From assembly GCA_963820095.1 (NCBI GenBank), contig CAWFZA010000041.1, positions 124,001 through 188,000 of the forward strand: DNA of 64,000 nucleotides, in the 5' to 3' direction. Position 1 is the stretch's first letter; each line of letters starts with the position of its first letter. Position numbers and translations under genes: made by a program. Positions 38,937 to 48,475 of this stretch are shown in pieces. The DNA is from Roseiarcus sp963820095 (lineage in GTDB: Bacteria > Pseudomonadota > Alphaproteobacteria > Rhizobiales > Beijerinckiaceae). Below the pieces are notes generated by a model. The model had not been told where the DNA came from and ran no database searches. It was given only the letters and a program-made list of their open reading frames with translations.

Positions 38937-39335
38937 ATGCCGATCGCTCGGATGGATCATTTCACCATCCTCACGACGAATGCCGACAAGACAGTCGCGT
39001 TCTACAACGACATCCTCGGCTTCACCTCCGGGCCGCGCCCGGCGTTCGCTTTCCCTGGCGCCTGGCTCTACAATGACGGCAAGGCGGTGCTGCATGTCGT
39101 CCAAAGGCCGTCTATTCCTGAAGGCGGCGGCGTGCTCGACCACATCGCCTTTTTTGGAACCGACCCATCGGCCTATGTGGCCAAGCTCAAAGAGCGCGGG
39201 ATCAAATACGACTTGAGGCGGCTGCCTCAGAACGGTCATGCGGGGGGCTTGTGGCAGTTGTTTTTCTTCGACCCGAGTGGCGCGCGGGTCGAGATCGACT
39301 TTGCGGCGAGCGAGACGGTGGAAGGGCAGGAGTAG
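38937..39335 (+). CDS. VOC/glyoxalase superfamily protein
   Basis: A 132-aa vicinal-oxygen-chelate fold protein with AGGAG upstream of the ATG at 38937. Two betaalphabeta-beta modules are visible: MDHFTILTTNADKTVAFYND and LDHIAFFGTDPSAYVAKL. The metal-ligand positions His8 (MDHF), His in the LDHIAFF strand and Glu in ARVEIDFA fit a mononuclear site. The reaction is unknown (lyase, dioxygenase or resistance). Confidence 0.87.
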   Translation: MPIARMDHFTILTTNADKTVAFYNDILGFTSGPRPAFAFPGAWLYNDGKAVLHVVQRPSIPEGGGVLDHIAFFGTDPSAYVAKLKERGIKYDLRRLPQNGHAGGLWQLFFFDPSGARVEIDFAASETVEGQE

Positions 39336-39417
39336 CCGGCCGCTGTGGGTCGCTCACGCTTGCCATCGAGCCTGTGCCTCCCGCTAAGAGCCGCGCGCCC
39401 TAAAGCGGAACATCTCT

Positions 39418-40275
39418 TTGCGTAACAACGCCATCGTTCAGATCGGCCAGGGGCCGCACGCGGCCCGGTTCGGCCCGGCGCTGCCGTTGGCGCTCATCGT
39501 CGGCCCTTGCCAGCTCGAGAGCCGGAGCCATGCGCTTGAGATGGCTGCCGCGCTGAAGGAGATCGCGGCGCGGCGCGCGATCGGACTTGTCTTCAAGTCG
39601 TCCTTCGACAAGGCCAATCGGACCTCCGGCTCGGCCCTGCGCGGGGTGGGGCTCGAGGCGGCGCTGCCGATCTTCGCCGAAATCCGCGAGACGCTCGGCC
39701 TTCCCGTCATCACCGACGTGCACGAGACCAGCCAGTGCGGGCCGGTCGCGCAGGCGGTCGACGCTTTGCAGATCCCGGCCTTCTTGTGCCGCCAGACCGA
39801 TCTTCTGGTCGCGGCGGCAGAGACTGGACGCCCGGTCAACGTCAAGAAGGGGCAGTTTCTCGCGCCCTGGGACATGAAAAACGTCGTCGCCAAGCTCGAC
39901 GCGGCCGGCTCGGCCGACATCCTGGTGACGGAGAGGGGCGCGAGCTTCGGCTACAACACGCTGGTCTCCGACATGCGCGCTCTGCCGATCCTCAAGCGTG
40001 AGACCGGCGCGCCGGTCATCTTCGACGCCACCCATTCGGTGCAACAGCCGGGCGGGCAGGGGACGTCGTCGGGCGGCCAGCGCGAATTCGTCAGAGTGCT
40101 GGCGCGGGCCGCCGTGGCGGTCGGCGTGGCCGGCGTCTTCATCGAGACGCATCAGGACCCTGATCACGCGCCCTCGGACGGCCCCAATATGGTGCCGCTC
40201 AAGGAACTCGAGGCGCTTGTCGCCGAACTTCAGGATTTCGACCGGCTCGCTAAGCGTAACGCCGAAAGCGCCTGA
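39418..40275 (+). CDS. kdsA: 3-deoxy-8-phosphooctulonate synthase (KdsA)
   Basis: A 285-aa enzyme condensing arabinose-5-phosphate with phosphoenolpyruvate to Kdo-8-phosphate for lipopolysaccharide. Motifs include IVGPCQLES, FKSSFDKANRTS, VITDVHE, KKGQFLAPWDMKN, TERGASFGYN, VIFDATHSVQ and FIETHQDPDHAPSDGPN. Cys31 in GPCQLES marks the metal-dependent class. The start is a TTG at 39418. The LPS-linked acyltransferase-like gene follows 70 nt downstream. Confidence 0.96.
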   Translation: MRNNAIVQIGQGPHAARFGPALPLALIVGPCQLESRSHALEMAAALKEIAARRAIGLVFKSSFDKANRTSGSALRGVGLEAALPIFAEIRETLGLPVITDVHETSQCGPVAQAVDALQIPAFLCRQTDLLVAAAETGRPVNVKKGQFLAPWDMKNVVAKLDAAGSADILVTERGASFGYNTLVSDMRALPILKRETGAPVIFDATHSVQQPGGQGTSSGGQREFVRVLARAAVAVGVAGVFIETHQDPDHAPSDGPNMVPLKELEALVAELQDFDRLAKRNAESA

Positions 40276-40345
40276 TGGCGGCGTTGTCACATAACGGTCG
40301 CGTGAACATTATATCGCAGCCGACCGGCCCGCGACGACGACTCCA

Positions 40346-41248
40346 ATGGACAAGTATCTCTTCAGCTACGCGACCGCGAGCGATCCGCCGATCAAGCGGG
40401 GGCTGATCCGGCTCGTCGAAAAGGCGACCGGCCAGCCGAAGCTCAAACGAATGTATGTTCACAACCAGCGCTTTCCCCGCGCCGGCGAAACGTTCTTTGA
40501 AGCCGCGGTGCGCTCGCTCGAGCTGGCCGTCCGCTACGACCCCTACGCGCTCGCCGCCGCACCAAAAACCGGGCCGGTCGTTTTTGTCGCCAATCACCCC
40601 TATGGCGTGCTCGACGGCATCGTCATGGCTTGGCTCGTGAGCAAGGTGCGGCCCGATTTCGTCGTCCTCACCCATATCGTGCTCACCCGCGCTCCAGAGG
40701 CCGCGGGATTCATCCTGCCGGTCGATTTCTCCGGCACAGAAGAGGCGGAACGAACCAATCTCGCCTCGCGCGCCGCGGCTCGCGCTCATCTTGCAAAGGG
40801 CGGCGCGGTGGTGGTTTTTCCCGCCGGCGCGATTTCGACCACGCCCGACAAGTTGGGCCTCAAGCCGGCGGTCGACGGCCGCTGGCAGCCGTTCGTGTCC
40901 CAGCTCATTCAGCGCTCCAAGGCGACCGTGGTGCCGATCTGGTTTGGAGGCCAAAACAGCCGCCTGTTCCAGATCGCCAGTCATTTGAGCCTGACGCTCC
41001 GGCTGTCCCTTATTTTCCACGAAGTGAAGACGCGCATCGGCGCGACGCTGCCGGTCGCGATCGGCGCGCCGATTCCGTTCGCTTCGCTGGCGGCGCTCAA
41101 AGACCGGCAGGCGCTCGCGGATAACCTGCGCGCGCGCGTCTATGCGTTAGCGAGGCCCGTTCCGCCGACCATCGACAAGCCGCGTCGGGTTATCGGCAAG
41201 ATCCTGCGGCCGAAGCTGCCGACGTCGCGAACAAACCGCGCGGCCTAA
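40346..41248 (+). CDS. PlsC-type acyltransferase (1-acylglycerol-3-phosphate family)
   Basis: A 300-aa membrane-associated acyltransferase. Motif I is NHPYGVLDG (H-x4-D), followed by the FPAGAIS block (motif III), GVVFVANHPY-type spacing and a C-terminal IPFASLAALKDRQAL. It would transfer an acyl chain to a glycerolipid or ornithine-type lipid head; the substrate is unproven. It lies downstream of kdsA on the same strand and may share its transcript. Confidence 0.88.
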   Translation: MDKYLFSYATASDPPIKRGLIRLVEKATGQPKLKRMYVHNQRFPRAGETFFEAAVRSLELAVRYDPYALAAAPKTGPVVFVANHPYGVLDGIVMAWLVSKVRPDFVVLTHIVLTRAPEAAGFILPVDFSGTEEAERTNLASRAAARAHLAKGGAVVVFPAGAISTTPDKLGLKPAVDGRWQPFVSQLIQRSKATVVPIWFGGQNSRLFQIASHLSLTLRLSLIFHEVKTRIGATLPVAIGAPIPFASLAALKDRQALADNLRARVYALARPVPPTIDKPRRVIGKILRPKLPTSRTNRAA

Positions 41249-41260
41249 TAAAGGCCGCGC
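41238..41260. terminator. Hairpin at the acyltransferase stop
   Basis: A perfect 8-bp stem GCGCGGCC / GGCCGCGC with a 7-base loop containing the stop codon. It lies between convergent genes. No T-tract follows on either strand, so it is at best a weak bidirectional terminator. Confidence 0.45.
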
Positions 41261-41271
41261 GCGATCGATTC

Positions 41272-41833
41272 TCAGGCCGCCTTTTCCAGGTCAGCGAGCA
41301 GCGTCAGGTGCTCCTTGATCATGCCCCGCGCCAGTTTCGCGATATTGGTCTCATCAAGATCGTCGGGGGACCTCAGATAGACTTCCTGAATGTCGAGAAG
41401 TTTCCGGTGTCCTTCGACTTCGTAACGAATGTAGTCGCGGTCGTACTCAGCACCGGATTGCGCGGTGCGCATTTTTGCCACCGAAGCTTTCCCGGCCTCG
41501 TCCAGGTTTTGCATAAGCTCCGCATCGGTCGGCGCCTGAATTGTTCCTTTCGGCGCGGCGTTCGTCTTGAAGGCCTTCAAGACATCGGCGACCGTCTCCT
41601 GCTCGGCGATCTCAAAATCTACAAACTGCTTGAGAAGTGGGTGAGTCACTTTGGGCTTCGCCATCCGGCTCAACAGCAGCGACAACGAGCCGTAAGCCAT
41701 CGTCTCATTGATGTGTTTTTGCCGCGCGTCCGTGCCTGCGCTCGGGGCGGGAGGTGGCGGGGATAATCTTCTGGGCGACGACCTGACCTGCCGACAACGT
41801 CGCGATCGAAGCAAGAAGAAAACGGCGGTTCAT
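41272..41833 (-). CDS. DUF4142 secreted ferritin-like-fold protein, one frameshift
   Basis: The ATG at 41833 begins a signal peptide (RRFLLASIATLSAGQVVA). The frame changes near 41758 within a Pro-rich stretch, then reads a DUF4142-type four-helix domain (THPLLKQFVDFEIAEQETVA, YDRDYIRYEVEGHRKLLDIQ, AKLARGMIKEHLTLLADLE). Repaired length is about 187 aa. Family members are periplasmic helical bundles of unknown role, often outer-membrane or stress associated. Confidence 0.75.
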
Positions 41834-41925
41834 TTGCGGACTCCATTCCAATGGACGGATCTTCCGTCCCGAAGCCGGGTGAACGCGCCGCAAATTACCT
41901 TGTTCCTCTTGGCGGACCCCTTCGG

Positions 41926-42387
41926 TCAACCGCGTCCGCGATAGGGAGCGACGCCCTGATCGGGGATCCAAACCCCCTTGGGCGGCTTGCCGCTCTGCCA
42001 GAACACGTCGATCGGCATGCCGCCGCGCGGGAACCAGTAGCCGCCGATTCTGAACCATCGAGGCTTGAGCAGTCCGACCAGGTCCTTGCCGATGCGCACG
42101 GTGCAATCTTCATGGAAAGCGCCGTGATTGCGGAAGCTCGAGAGATAAAGCTTCAGCGACTTCGATTCGACGATCCATCGGTTCGGCGCATAGTCGATGA
42201 CCAGATGGGCGAAATCGGGCTGCCCCGTCACCGGACAGATCGAGGTGAACTCCGGCGCGGTGAAGCGGACGATATAATCGGCGTCAGCCTGCGGATTGGG
42301 AACGCGATCGAGCGTCTTGGCGTCAGGCGCGTCCGGAATGCGCGACGGTCGTCCCAAATGGGCGAAGGCGGGCTTAGGTTTTTTCAT
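41926..42387 (-). CDS. queF: NADPH-dependent 7-cyano-7-deazaguanine reductase QueF
   Basis: A 153-aa unimodular (type I) QueF of queuosine synthesis, reducing preQ0 to preQ1. The catalytic Cys51 and Asp58 lie in SICPVTGQPDFAHL. Glu74 and the motif ESKSLKLYL bind substrate, and HGAFHEDC follows. Length and motifs match the bacterial short form. Confidence 0.95.
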   Translation of the reverse strand: MKKPKPAFAHLGRPSRIPDAPDAKTLDRVPNPQADADYIVRFTAPEFTSICPVTGQPDFAHLVIDYAPNRWIVESKSLKLYLSSFRNHGAFHEDCTVRIGKDLVGLLKPRWFRIGGYWFPRGGMPIDVFWQSGKPPKGVWIPDQGVAPYRGRG

Positions 42388-42440
42388 GCGAGCCCCTTTA
42401 GTCCGAAGCCGCTTTCACCGGCAAGGCTGGGGCGATCAAT

Positions 42441-42675
42441 CTACCTCAGTTGGCCGGCGCTGAATTGCGACGAAACATAACCGCTGAACCTGACGCAGAC
42501 GCCGTCAGCCGCAAGAACGCCAAGAGAGCCAGCGACGTTGCATGGCGTCACGTATTCGGTCTTCTTCAACTTGTCGCGGCTGGCCCCGCTGCGAGGGCAG
42601 CTCCGCCGCCTGCCCCGCGATCGCTGCGACGATAGCGCCCGCGAGCGCGAATATGACCCATCGTTGGATGATCAT
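42441..42675 (-). pseudogene. Frameshifted short secreted protein resembling a porin N-terminus
   Basis: A hydrophobic signal (IIQRWVIFALAGAIVAAIAG, then QAAELPSQRG) is followed, after a frame change near 42575, by KKTEYVTPCNVAG, LAADGVCVRFSGYVSSQF and a stop. The layout (ADLPS after the signal, then a Cys, then GxxxCxRFSGYV) is reminiscent of Rhizobiales Omp2-type porin N-termini, but the protein would end after about 78 residues. It could be a small secreted protein or a porin fragment. Confidence 0.45.
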
Positions 42676-42850
42676 GGAGCTTCCCACGGGTCGCTTCGCT
42701 CGACACTATGGCCGAATTATAGCCGCCCAGGTGCTCAGAGACGCCATATTGGGTCGCTAAGGGGCGACCGGCAAGCGTCGCTGAGGCGGACTTGCAACTC
42801 AGTGTGCAATCCGCAAGGAAGACGCTGGCCTAATCGGGAGCGGGGAAGGC

Positions 42851-45800
42851 ATGGAGACGACGCCTGCTTTTGCGCGCCCTTTTGCGCGCCCGTCCCCTGC
42901 GGTTCCCTTGCTTGGCGGCGCGGCGCTGCTCGCGCTCGCCGTCTATGCTGCAATCGTGCTCCATCAACCCCTTGCCGCAGCGATCGGTGGCGCGGCTGGC
43001 CTTGCCCTTTTGCGCTGGACGCGAGCCGAGCGCCCATATTCGCGGGCGCTCATCGCTATTGATGCTGCGGCGTTCGCGATCTTCGCGATTCAGCGCAACG
43101 ATTCGCTTGGCTTCTGGCAATTGCCGGGGCCTTGGGCGGACGTGTGGCGGTTCGACCTGGCCGGGGCGACGATCGCGCTGATCATCTACGCCGGCGGTTC
43201 GATCCTCGCGCTCATCGGGGGCTTTCGCGGATTGCGGCTCATTGAGGCGCTGAGCCTCATCGCCATCCCGTTCTTGTTCAACTTGCTGATGGCGGTCGGC
43301 GCCGACTGGCACATGGCCGAACTCGGGGCGGTGGCGACGGCGCACGCCAGCCTGCCGTTTCCGGCGCAAGTCGCCATCGGACGCGCTCTGACCCTGTGGT
43401 TCATCGGCGAGGCGATTCTCGTCCTGATCAACTGGATCAGTGTCAACAGGTTGCCGCGCTCGGCCCGTACGCACGCTTTGTTTGCGTTAAGCGGCGTGGC
43501 CGCGGCCTTGACGCCCCTGTTCGCCAACGCGGCGCAGTGGGTGGTTCAGCCGTTTCTGGCGATCTTTTTTTCAGGCCTCTGCGCGGCGCTCGCTCAAGCG
43601 GGCTTGTGGGCGATCGTCTATCTCCTGACCGGCGTTGCGCTCGATTGGCTCGCCGGTCGCCCGCCGCGCTTCGAAGTGGTCTGGGAGCATTGGCGGACCG
43701 GCTTCATCAAGGGGGCGATTTACGGCGCGCTGTTCATGGGGCTGATCCTCGTCGCGGCGCTGATCTTGCGCGTGCCCGGCGCGCCAGCTTTTTTCGACCG
43801 CGGCGCGCTCATTGCCGGCCCGCTTCTCGGCGCGCTCCTCTTCCCGCTCGGGCAGACGATCGTCGGCAGCGCCGACGGCACGCCTCCCTTCTTCGGGCGT
43901 TTGAGAGTCGCCTATCGCGATCTGCGAGGACCCGCGCGCGGGCTTGTCGCCGGCCTCGGCCTCGCGCTCGCTTATCGCGCCAATCTCGCGGCCTACGACG
44001 GCGGCGCGCGCTTTCTCGCGATGGCGGCCATCGGCGCCCTCGCTTATGGCGGCGTCGACCTCGCCTTTGACGCCTGGAACGTGATCCGCGGCGAGCGGCG
44101 AAAGCTGCAAAGCTGGCGACTCTATGCGCTTGGCGTCGTGCTCGGCGGCTTGGTCGCTGGCGCGCTCGGCTGGTACTTCGATGCGGCCCAGGTTCATGTC
44201 GTGATCGACAAGTTCTGGGCCTATGCCGACGTCAACTATCGGCTCGACGGCCGCAAGCTCGGCGATTTCACCACCTATCCGATCTTCAACAAATATGGCT
44301 CGATTAATCTCGGCGAGGTTGCGGGCGGAGTCAGGCTGTTCTGGACCGAGTCGGTGGCGGGCGTGATCAACTGGTCGCTCGCTGCCCCACTCTTCTCGAT
44401 CAATTACGTTCTGCTCGACGCCGCGCTCAGGAGAAGCTTGCGCCCGATCGAAACGCTGCTCAGCCCAGCGGGGGTCGAAGGCCTGGTCGAGCAGGGCGTG
44501 CGCGTATTGCGCTGGGGTTTGTGGATGGCCCCGGTCATCAACTCGTTCCTGCGCCAGTCGCCGGATCCAACCTGGTACAATCAGGACGGCGCGATCCGCA
44601 CCGGGGTCGCCATCGGGGCCGACCTCACCCAGAACCCGGCGAATTTCCGGCAGTTCAGCTTGGCCATGTTCACGGGCCTTCTCGCTTATGATTGGCTGAG
44701 AATCCTCATCTGGTTCGACCATATGGGGCTTAGGGTCGCCACCCTGGTCAATCTGTCCTTTCTCGGCGGCGACCGCGCCGACGAGGCGGCGGCCCGCTTC
44801 ATCGGCCACGATGGCCGCACGCGCGCCATTCCTGACGGCATTCGCCGCTTTGGCACCTGGGCGCCGCTGCTCATTCCGTTCTACATCCCGCGGGGTCCTG
44901 AGTGGGACAAGGCTTGGACCGGCGCGGAGACTCTCGCTCGCGGCGGCGCGCCCATGCCGGATGCGGTCAGGACGCTCGCCCTCGCCTATGCCGGTTCGGG
45001 ATTGGCGATCGCCGCAGCCTCCGTCGCCGCCTATCTCAAGGAGCGCGCCAAGGTTGGGCCGGCGGGGCCGTGGCTTGATGGCGCGCCGCTAGAACTCGCG
45101 CGTCGGCCGGACCGCTACGCCTTCAACAACGGCGCTGTGGGGCTGGAGATTCAGCGCGACGGGAGAGGCGCGGCTTTTGTCATGGGCGCGGAGCGGGGCG
45201 GTTTCGCAATCGACCTTTTTCGCCGGCCGCTCGATCCTTACCAAGCGCGCGGCCATTTTTTCTATGTGAGCGAGGAAGACGAGGCGCCCTGGTCGATCGG
45301 CTTCGAACCGGCGCGGCGCGCCGGCGACTATCGGATCGAGGAGCCAGGCTTCAACCATCTCGCGATCATGCATACGCTGAACGGGATCGAAGCGCGCATG
45401 GAGATTTCGCCCGACCCCGAGGGCGCGATCTTGAGCTGGCGCATCAGGCTTGAGAACAAGTCGGACCGGCTTCGGCGGCTGCGTCTAACCAGCTTCTGCG
45501 AGATCGCCGGCCATGAGACCGGCGCTTACGCGAAAGATCTCGATTTCGCCGGCATGCATGTCGAGACCGCGTTCGTGCGGCCTCTCAACGCCATTCTCGC
45601 CCGCAACCGGCTCTTGCGCTCGGCGCGGGCCGATCGCGGCGAGATCGCGTTCTTCGCGGCCAAGCCTGGCTCGCGGCGCCGAACTCGTCGGCTACGAGGA
45701 TTCGCGCATACGCTTCATCGGCGAAGGCTCATTGGTAAAGCCAACTGGCTGCGAGCGGTGGCGCTGGCGCAAGCTCGACGACGAAGGCAAGCTCTGGCCC

Positions 45801-48296
45801 TTCGATCCGGCCGCAAGTTTCACCCTTGAGGCGACGCTCGCCCCCGGTGAGACAGCGGATGCGGAATTCATCGTCGGCCGCTCCGACAACGCCGTCTGGG
45901 CGGGCGAACTGATCGCAACCCGCCTCGGTCTTCCGCCTCTTCCGGAGCCGGAGCTACAGAAGCGCCTTTACGATACGCGCGCCGTCGAGCCTTCGCCCGC
46001 GCTCGCTTCGCGCTGGCCGTTTAGCTTCTCCGCCGACGGTAAGGCGCTGAGCCTCACTCACCGTACGCCCCGGCCGTGGGCCCACGTCATGTCGAACGAG
46101 CGCGGCATGGTGACGCTGGTCTCCAACGACGGCGAGATCTTCTCCGCCTTCGGCAACGCGCGCCAGAACGGACTCTCCGCCTTTCGCTTCGACAGCGTCA
46201 CCACCGTGCAGCCGGCACAGATCGTCTATCTGCGCGATCTCGAGAGCGGCGAAACTGATGCGCTTGGCTTCGCGCCGTTTCAGCGCGAGCACGTCACGTA
46301 CGAGGTGACCTACGAGCCGGGGGTCGCGACGTTCCGCGCAGTGCGCGGCAATCTCGAGATGGAATATGTCGTCTTCGTGCCGCCGGAATATCCGGGCGAC
46401 ATGCGTCTTCTCACTCTGCGCAATCGCGGCGCGGACACGAAGCGACTGCGCGTCGCGCCGTTCTTTGATATGTCCCTTGACGACAGCCCTAACGCGAGCA
46501 TCGACAAGATTCTTGACGAGAAGGTCGGCTCGACCCTTCTCTTCAACAATCCCGGCAACGATTTCGTGCACGGCTTCGCCTTCGCCGCGACAAGCCTCTT
46601 GGGAACGTCGACCGAAACCATCCGCGCCCGATTTTTCGGCGGCCCCGGGCGCAATATCCTGACGCCCGCGATGGTGGAGACAGGCGCCAGCGACGCCGCC
46701 GCGCGCGACGACAGACGGCGGGTAGCCGCCTTCTGCGGCGAGGTCGTATTGCCGCCCGGCGGCGAGACCAAGATCGCGGTCGTCTTCGGCCAGGCGCCGA
46801 GCCGGCCCGAAGCGCTTGCCGCCGCTGCGCGCGTCGGCGTCGAGAGTGCGGAGGATGAGCTTGCGGCTACGCGCGCCTCCTGGGCCGAGCGGCTCGGCAA
46901 GGTCGAGGTGCGCACCAACCGGCCGGACTTCGACCGGCTGGTCAACACTTGGTTGCCCTATCAGCTTTACGCTTCGCGACTGTTTGGCCGTGCGGGTCCG
47001 AACCAGCTTGGCGGAGCGACCGGCTATCGTGACCAGTTGCAGGACGTGCTTCCGCTGACGCTGCTCGAACCGCGTCTCACGCGGGCGCAGATCGTATTGC
47101 ACGCAAGCCAGCAGTTCCGCGAAGGCGATGTGCTCAAGTGGTGGCACCGCGCGCCCGGCGGCGGGACCGGCCTCGGTCAGCGGACCAAGGCGAGCGACCC
47201 GCACCTTTGGCTTCCCTACGTTCTGGCCCGCTACGTGCGCGAAAGCGGCGATCGAACTGTGCTCGATGAGGTGACGCCGTTCCTAGAGGGCGACGCCGTG
47301 CCCGCGCGCGAGGACACCTGGATCGTGATTCCGCGTGTGTCGCGGGAAAGCGCGACGGTCTATCAGCACGCGCGCCTGGCCATCGCCTTCACCCTTGAGC
47401 ACATGGGCGCGAACGGCCTGCCGCTCTTGCGCGCGGGCGATTGGAATGACGGCATCGACGCCCTCGGGCGGCGCGAAATCGGAACCAGCGTCTGGATGGG
47501 CTTCTTTCTCGCCAACGTGCTCGACGGCTTCGTCGATCTGGCGCGGATCAAGGGCGACGAAGACTTCGCTTCGCGCTGCGAGATGGCGCTCGCCGCCCAG
47601 CGGAAGGCGCTGGATGTTGGTTGGATGGGCGACCACTATGCGCTCGACTTCGCCGATGACGGAAGCGTGGTCGGCGAGCGCAACGCCATGACGACGGGCT
47701 GGTCGGCCTACTCGGGCGCCTGCGATGATGCGCGGGCCCTCGCGGCGATCGAGGGCGGCCTGAAGGGGATTGAGCGCGCGAACCGGGTCCTGTTGCTCGA
47801 GACGCCATTCTACGAGCATTCGCAACCCTATCCGGGCCGCATCGCTGACTATCCGCCTGGCGTGCGTGAGAACGGCGGCCAGTACAGCCACGGGGCGACC
47901 TGGATCGTCGATGGCTTCATGCGGCTCGCGACGTCCGCGCGAGCCCGGGGCGATCAGGAACAGGCCTCCCGGCTACGAGGACGCGCCTTCGAGATTTACG
48001 AAAAGATCTCGCCGCTGAAGAAGACCGACCCGGAAAACCTGGCGGTCTACGGCCTCGTTCCGATTCAGCAGCCGGCTGATATTTACGAGGGTTGGGGCCA
48101 CGGCGGGCGAGGAGGGTGGTCGTGGTACACGGGCTCCGCCGCTCGGATGCTTTCGGCGGCCTACGCCCTCCTGGGAATCGAGCAGCGGGACGGGAAAATC
48201 GCGCTGCGGGACGACCTGTTCGAGGCCAAGGGCGAGCTGAAGGTCAAGTCACTGAGGATCGGCGACCGGAACTGGACGCCTGACGGGAACAGCTGA
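42851..48296 (+). CDS. Giant membrane protein with C-terminal GH94 (ChvB-like) domain, one frameshift near 45670
   Basis: About 1,815 aa after one frame change near 45670 (AAKPG then ARGAELVGYEDSRI). Residues 1-720 hold some 14-17 TM helices. The rest matches the glycan-phosphorylase half of cyclic beta-1,2-glucan synthases: two supersandwich blocks (YAFNNGAVGLEI; NERGMVTLVSNDGEIF), then an alpha/alpha barrel with GYRDQLQDVLPL, the general-acid region RAGDWNDGID, and GGWSWYTGSA. The GT84 polymerase domain of NdvB/ChvB is absent, so it cannot be a normal cyclic glucan synthase. It may phosphorolyse or size-control a beta-glucan at the membrane. The ATG at 42851 begins METTPAFARP. Confidence 0.82.
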
Positions 48297-48475
48297 GCGG
48301 GCAAATCACCCGAAATTCGGTCTGACCTCGCTGCAACGACCCCGCATAGCGCCGTATTTGCCTTAAAATCGATTGAAAACGCCCGTGGCGTTGCGGCGCA
48401 GCGCGGTTTCTGGCAAGAGGCGGCGCCAACGAGCCGCAGGAAAGCGCCTGCGGCCTTGCAACGGGGCTTTTTCGC

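Noticed and set aside
43571..44809. 412-aa frame antisense to the GH94 membrane protein
   Set aside because: No domain, shadow composition; similar shadows at 45954-47204 and 30098-31384 were dropped for the same reason.
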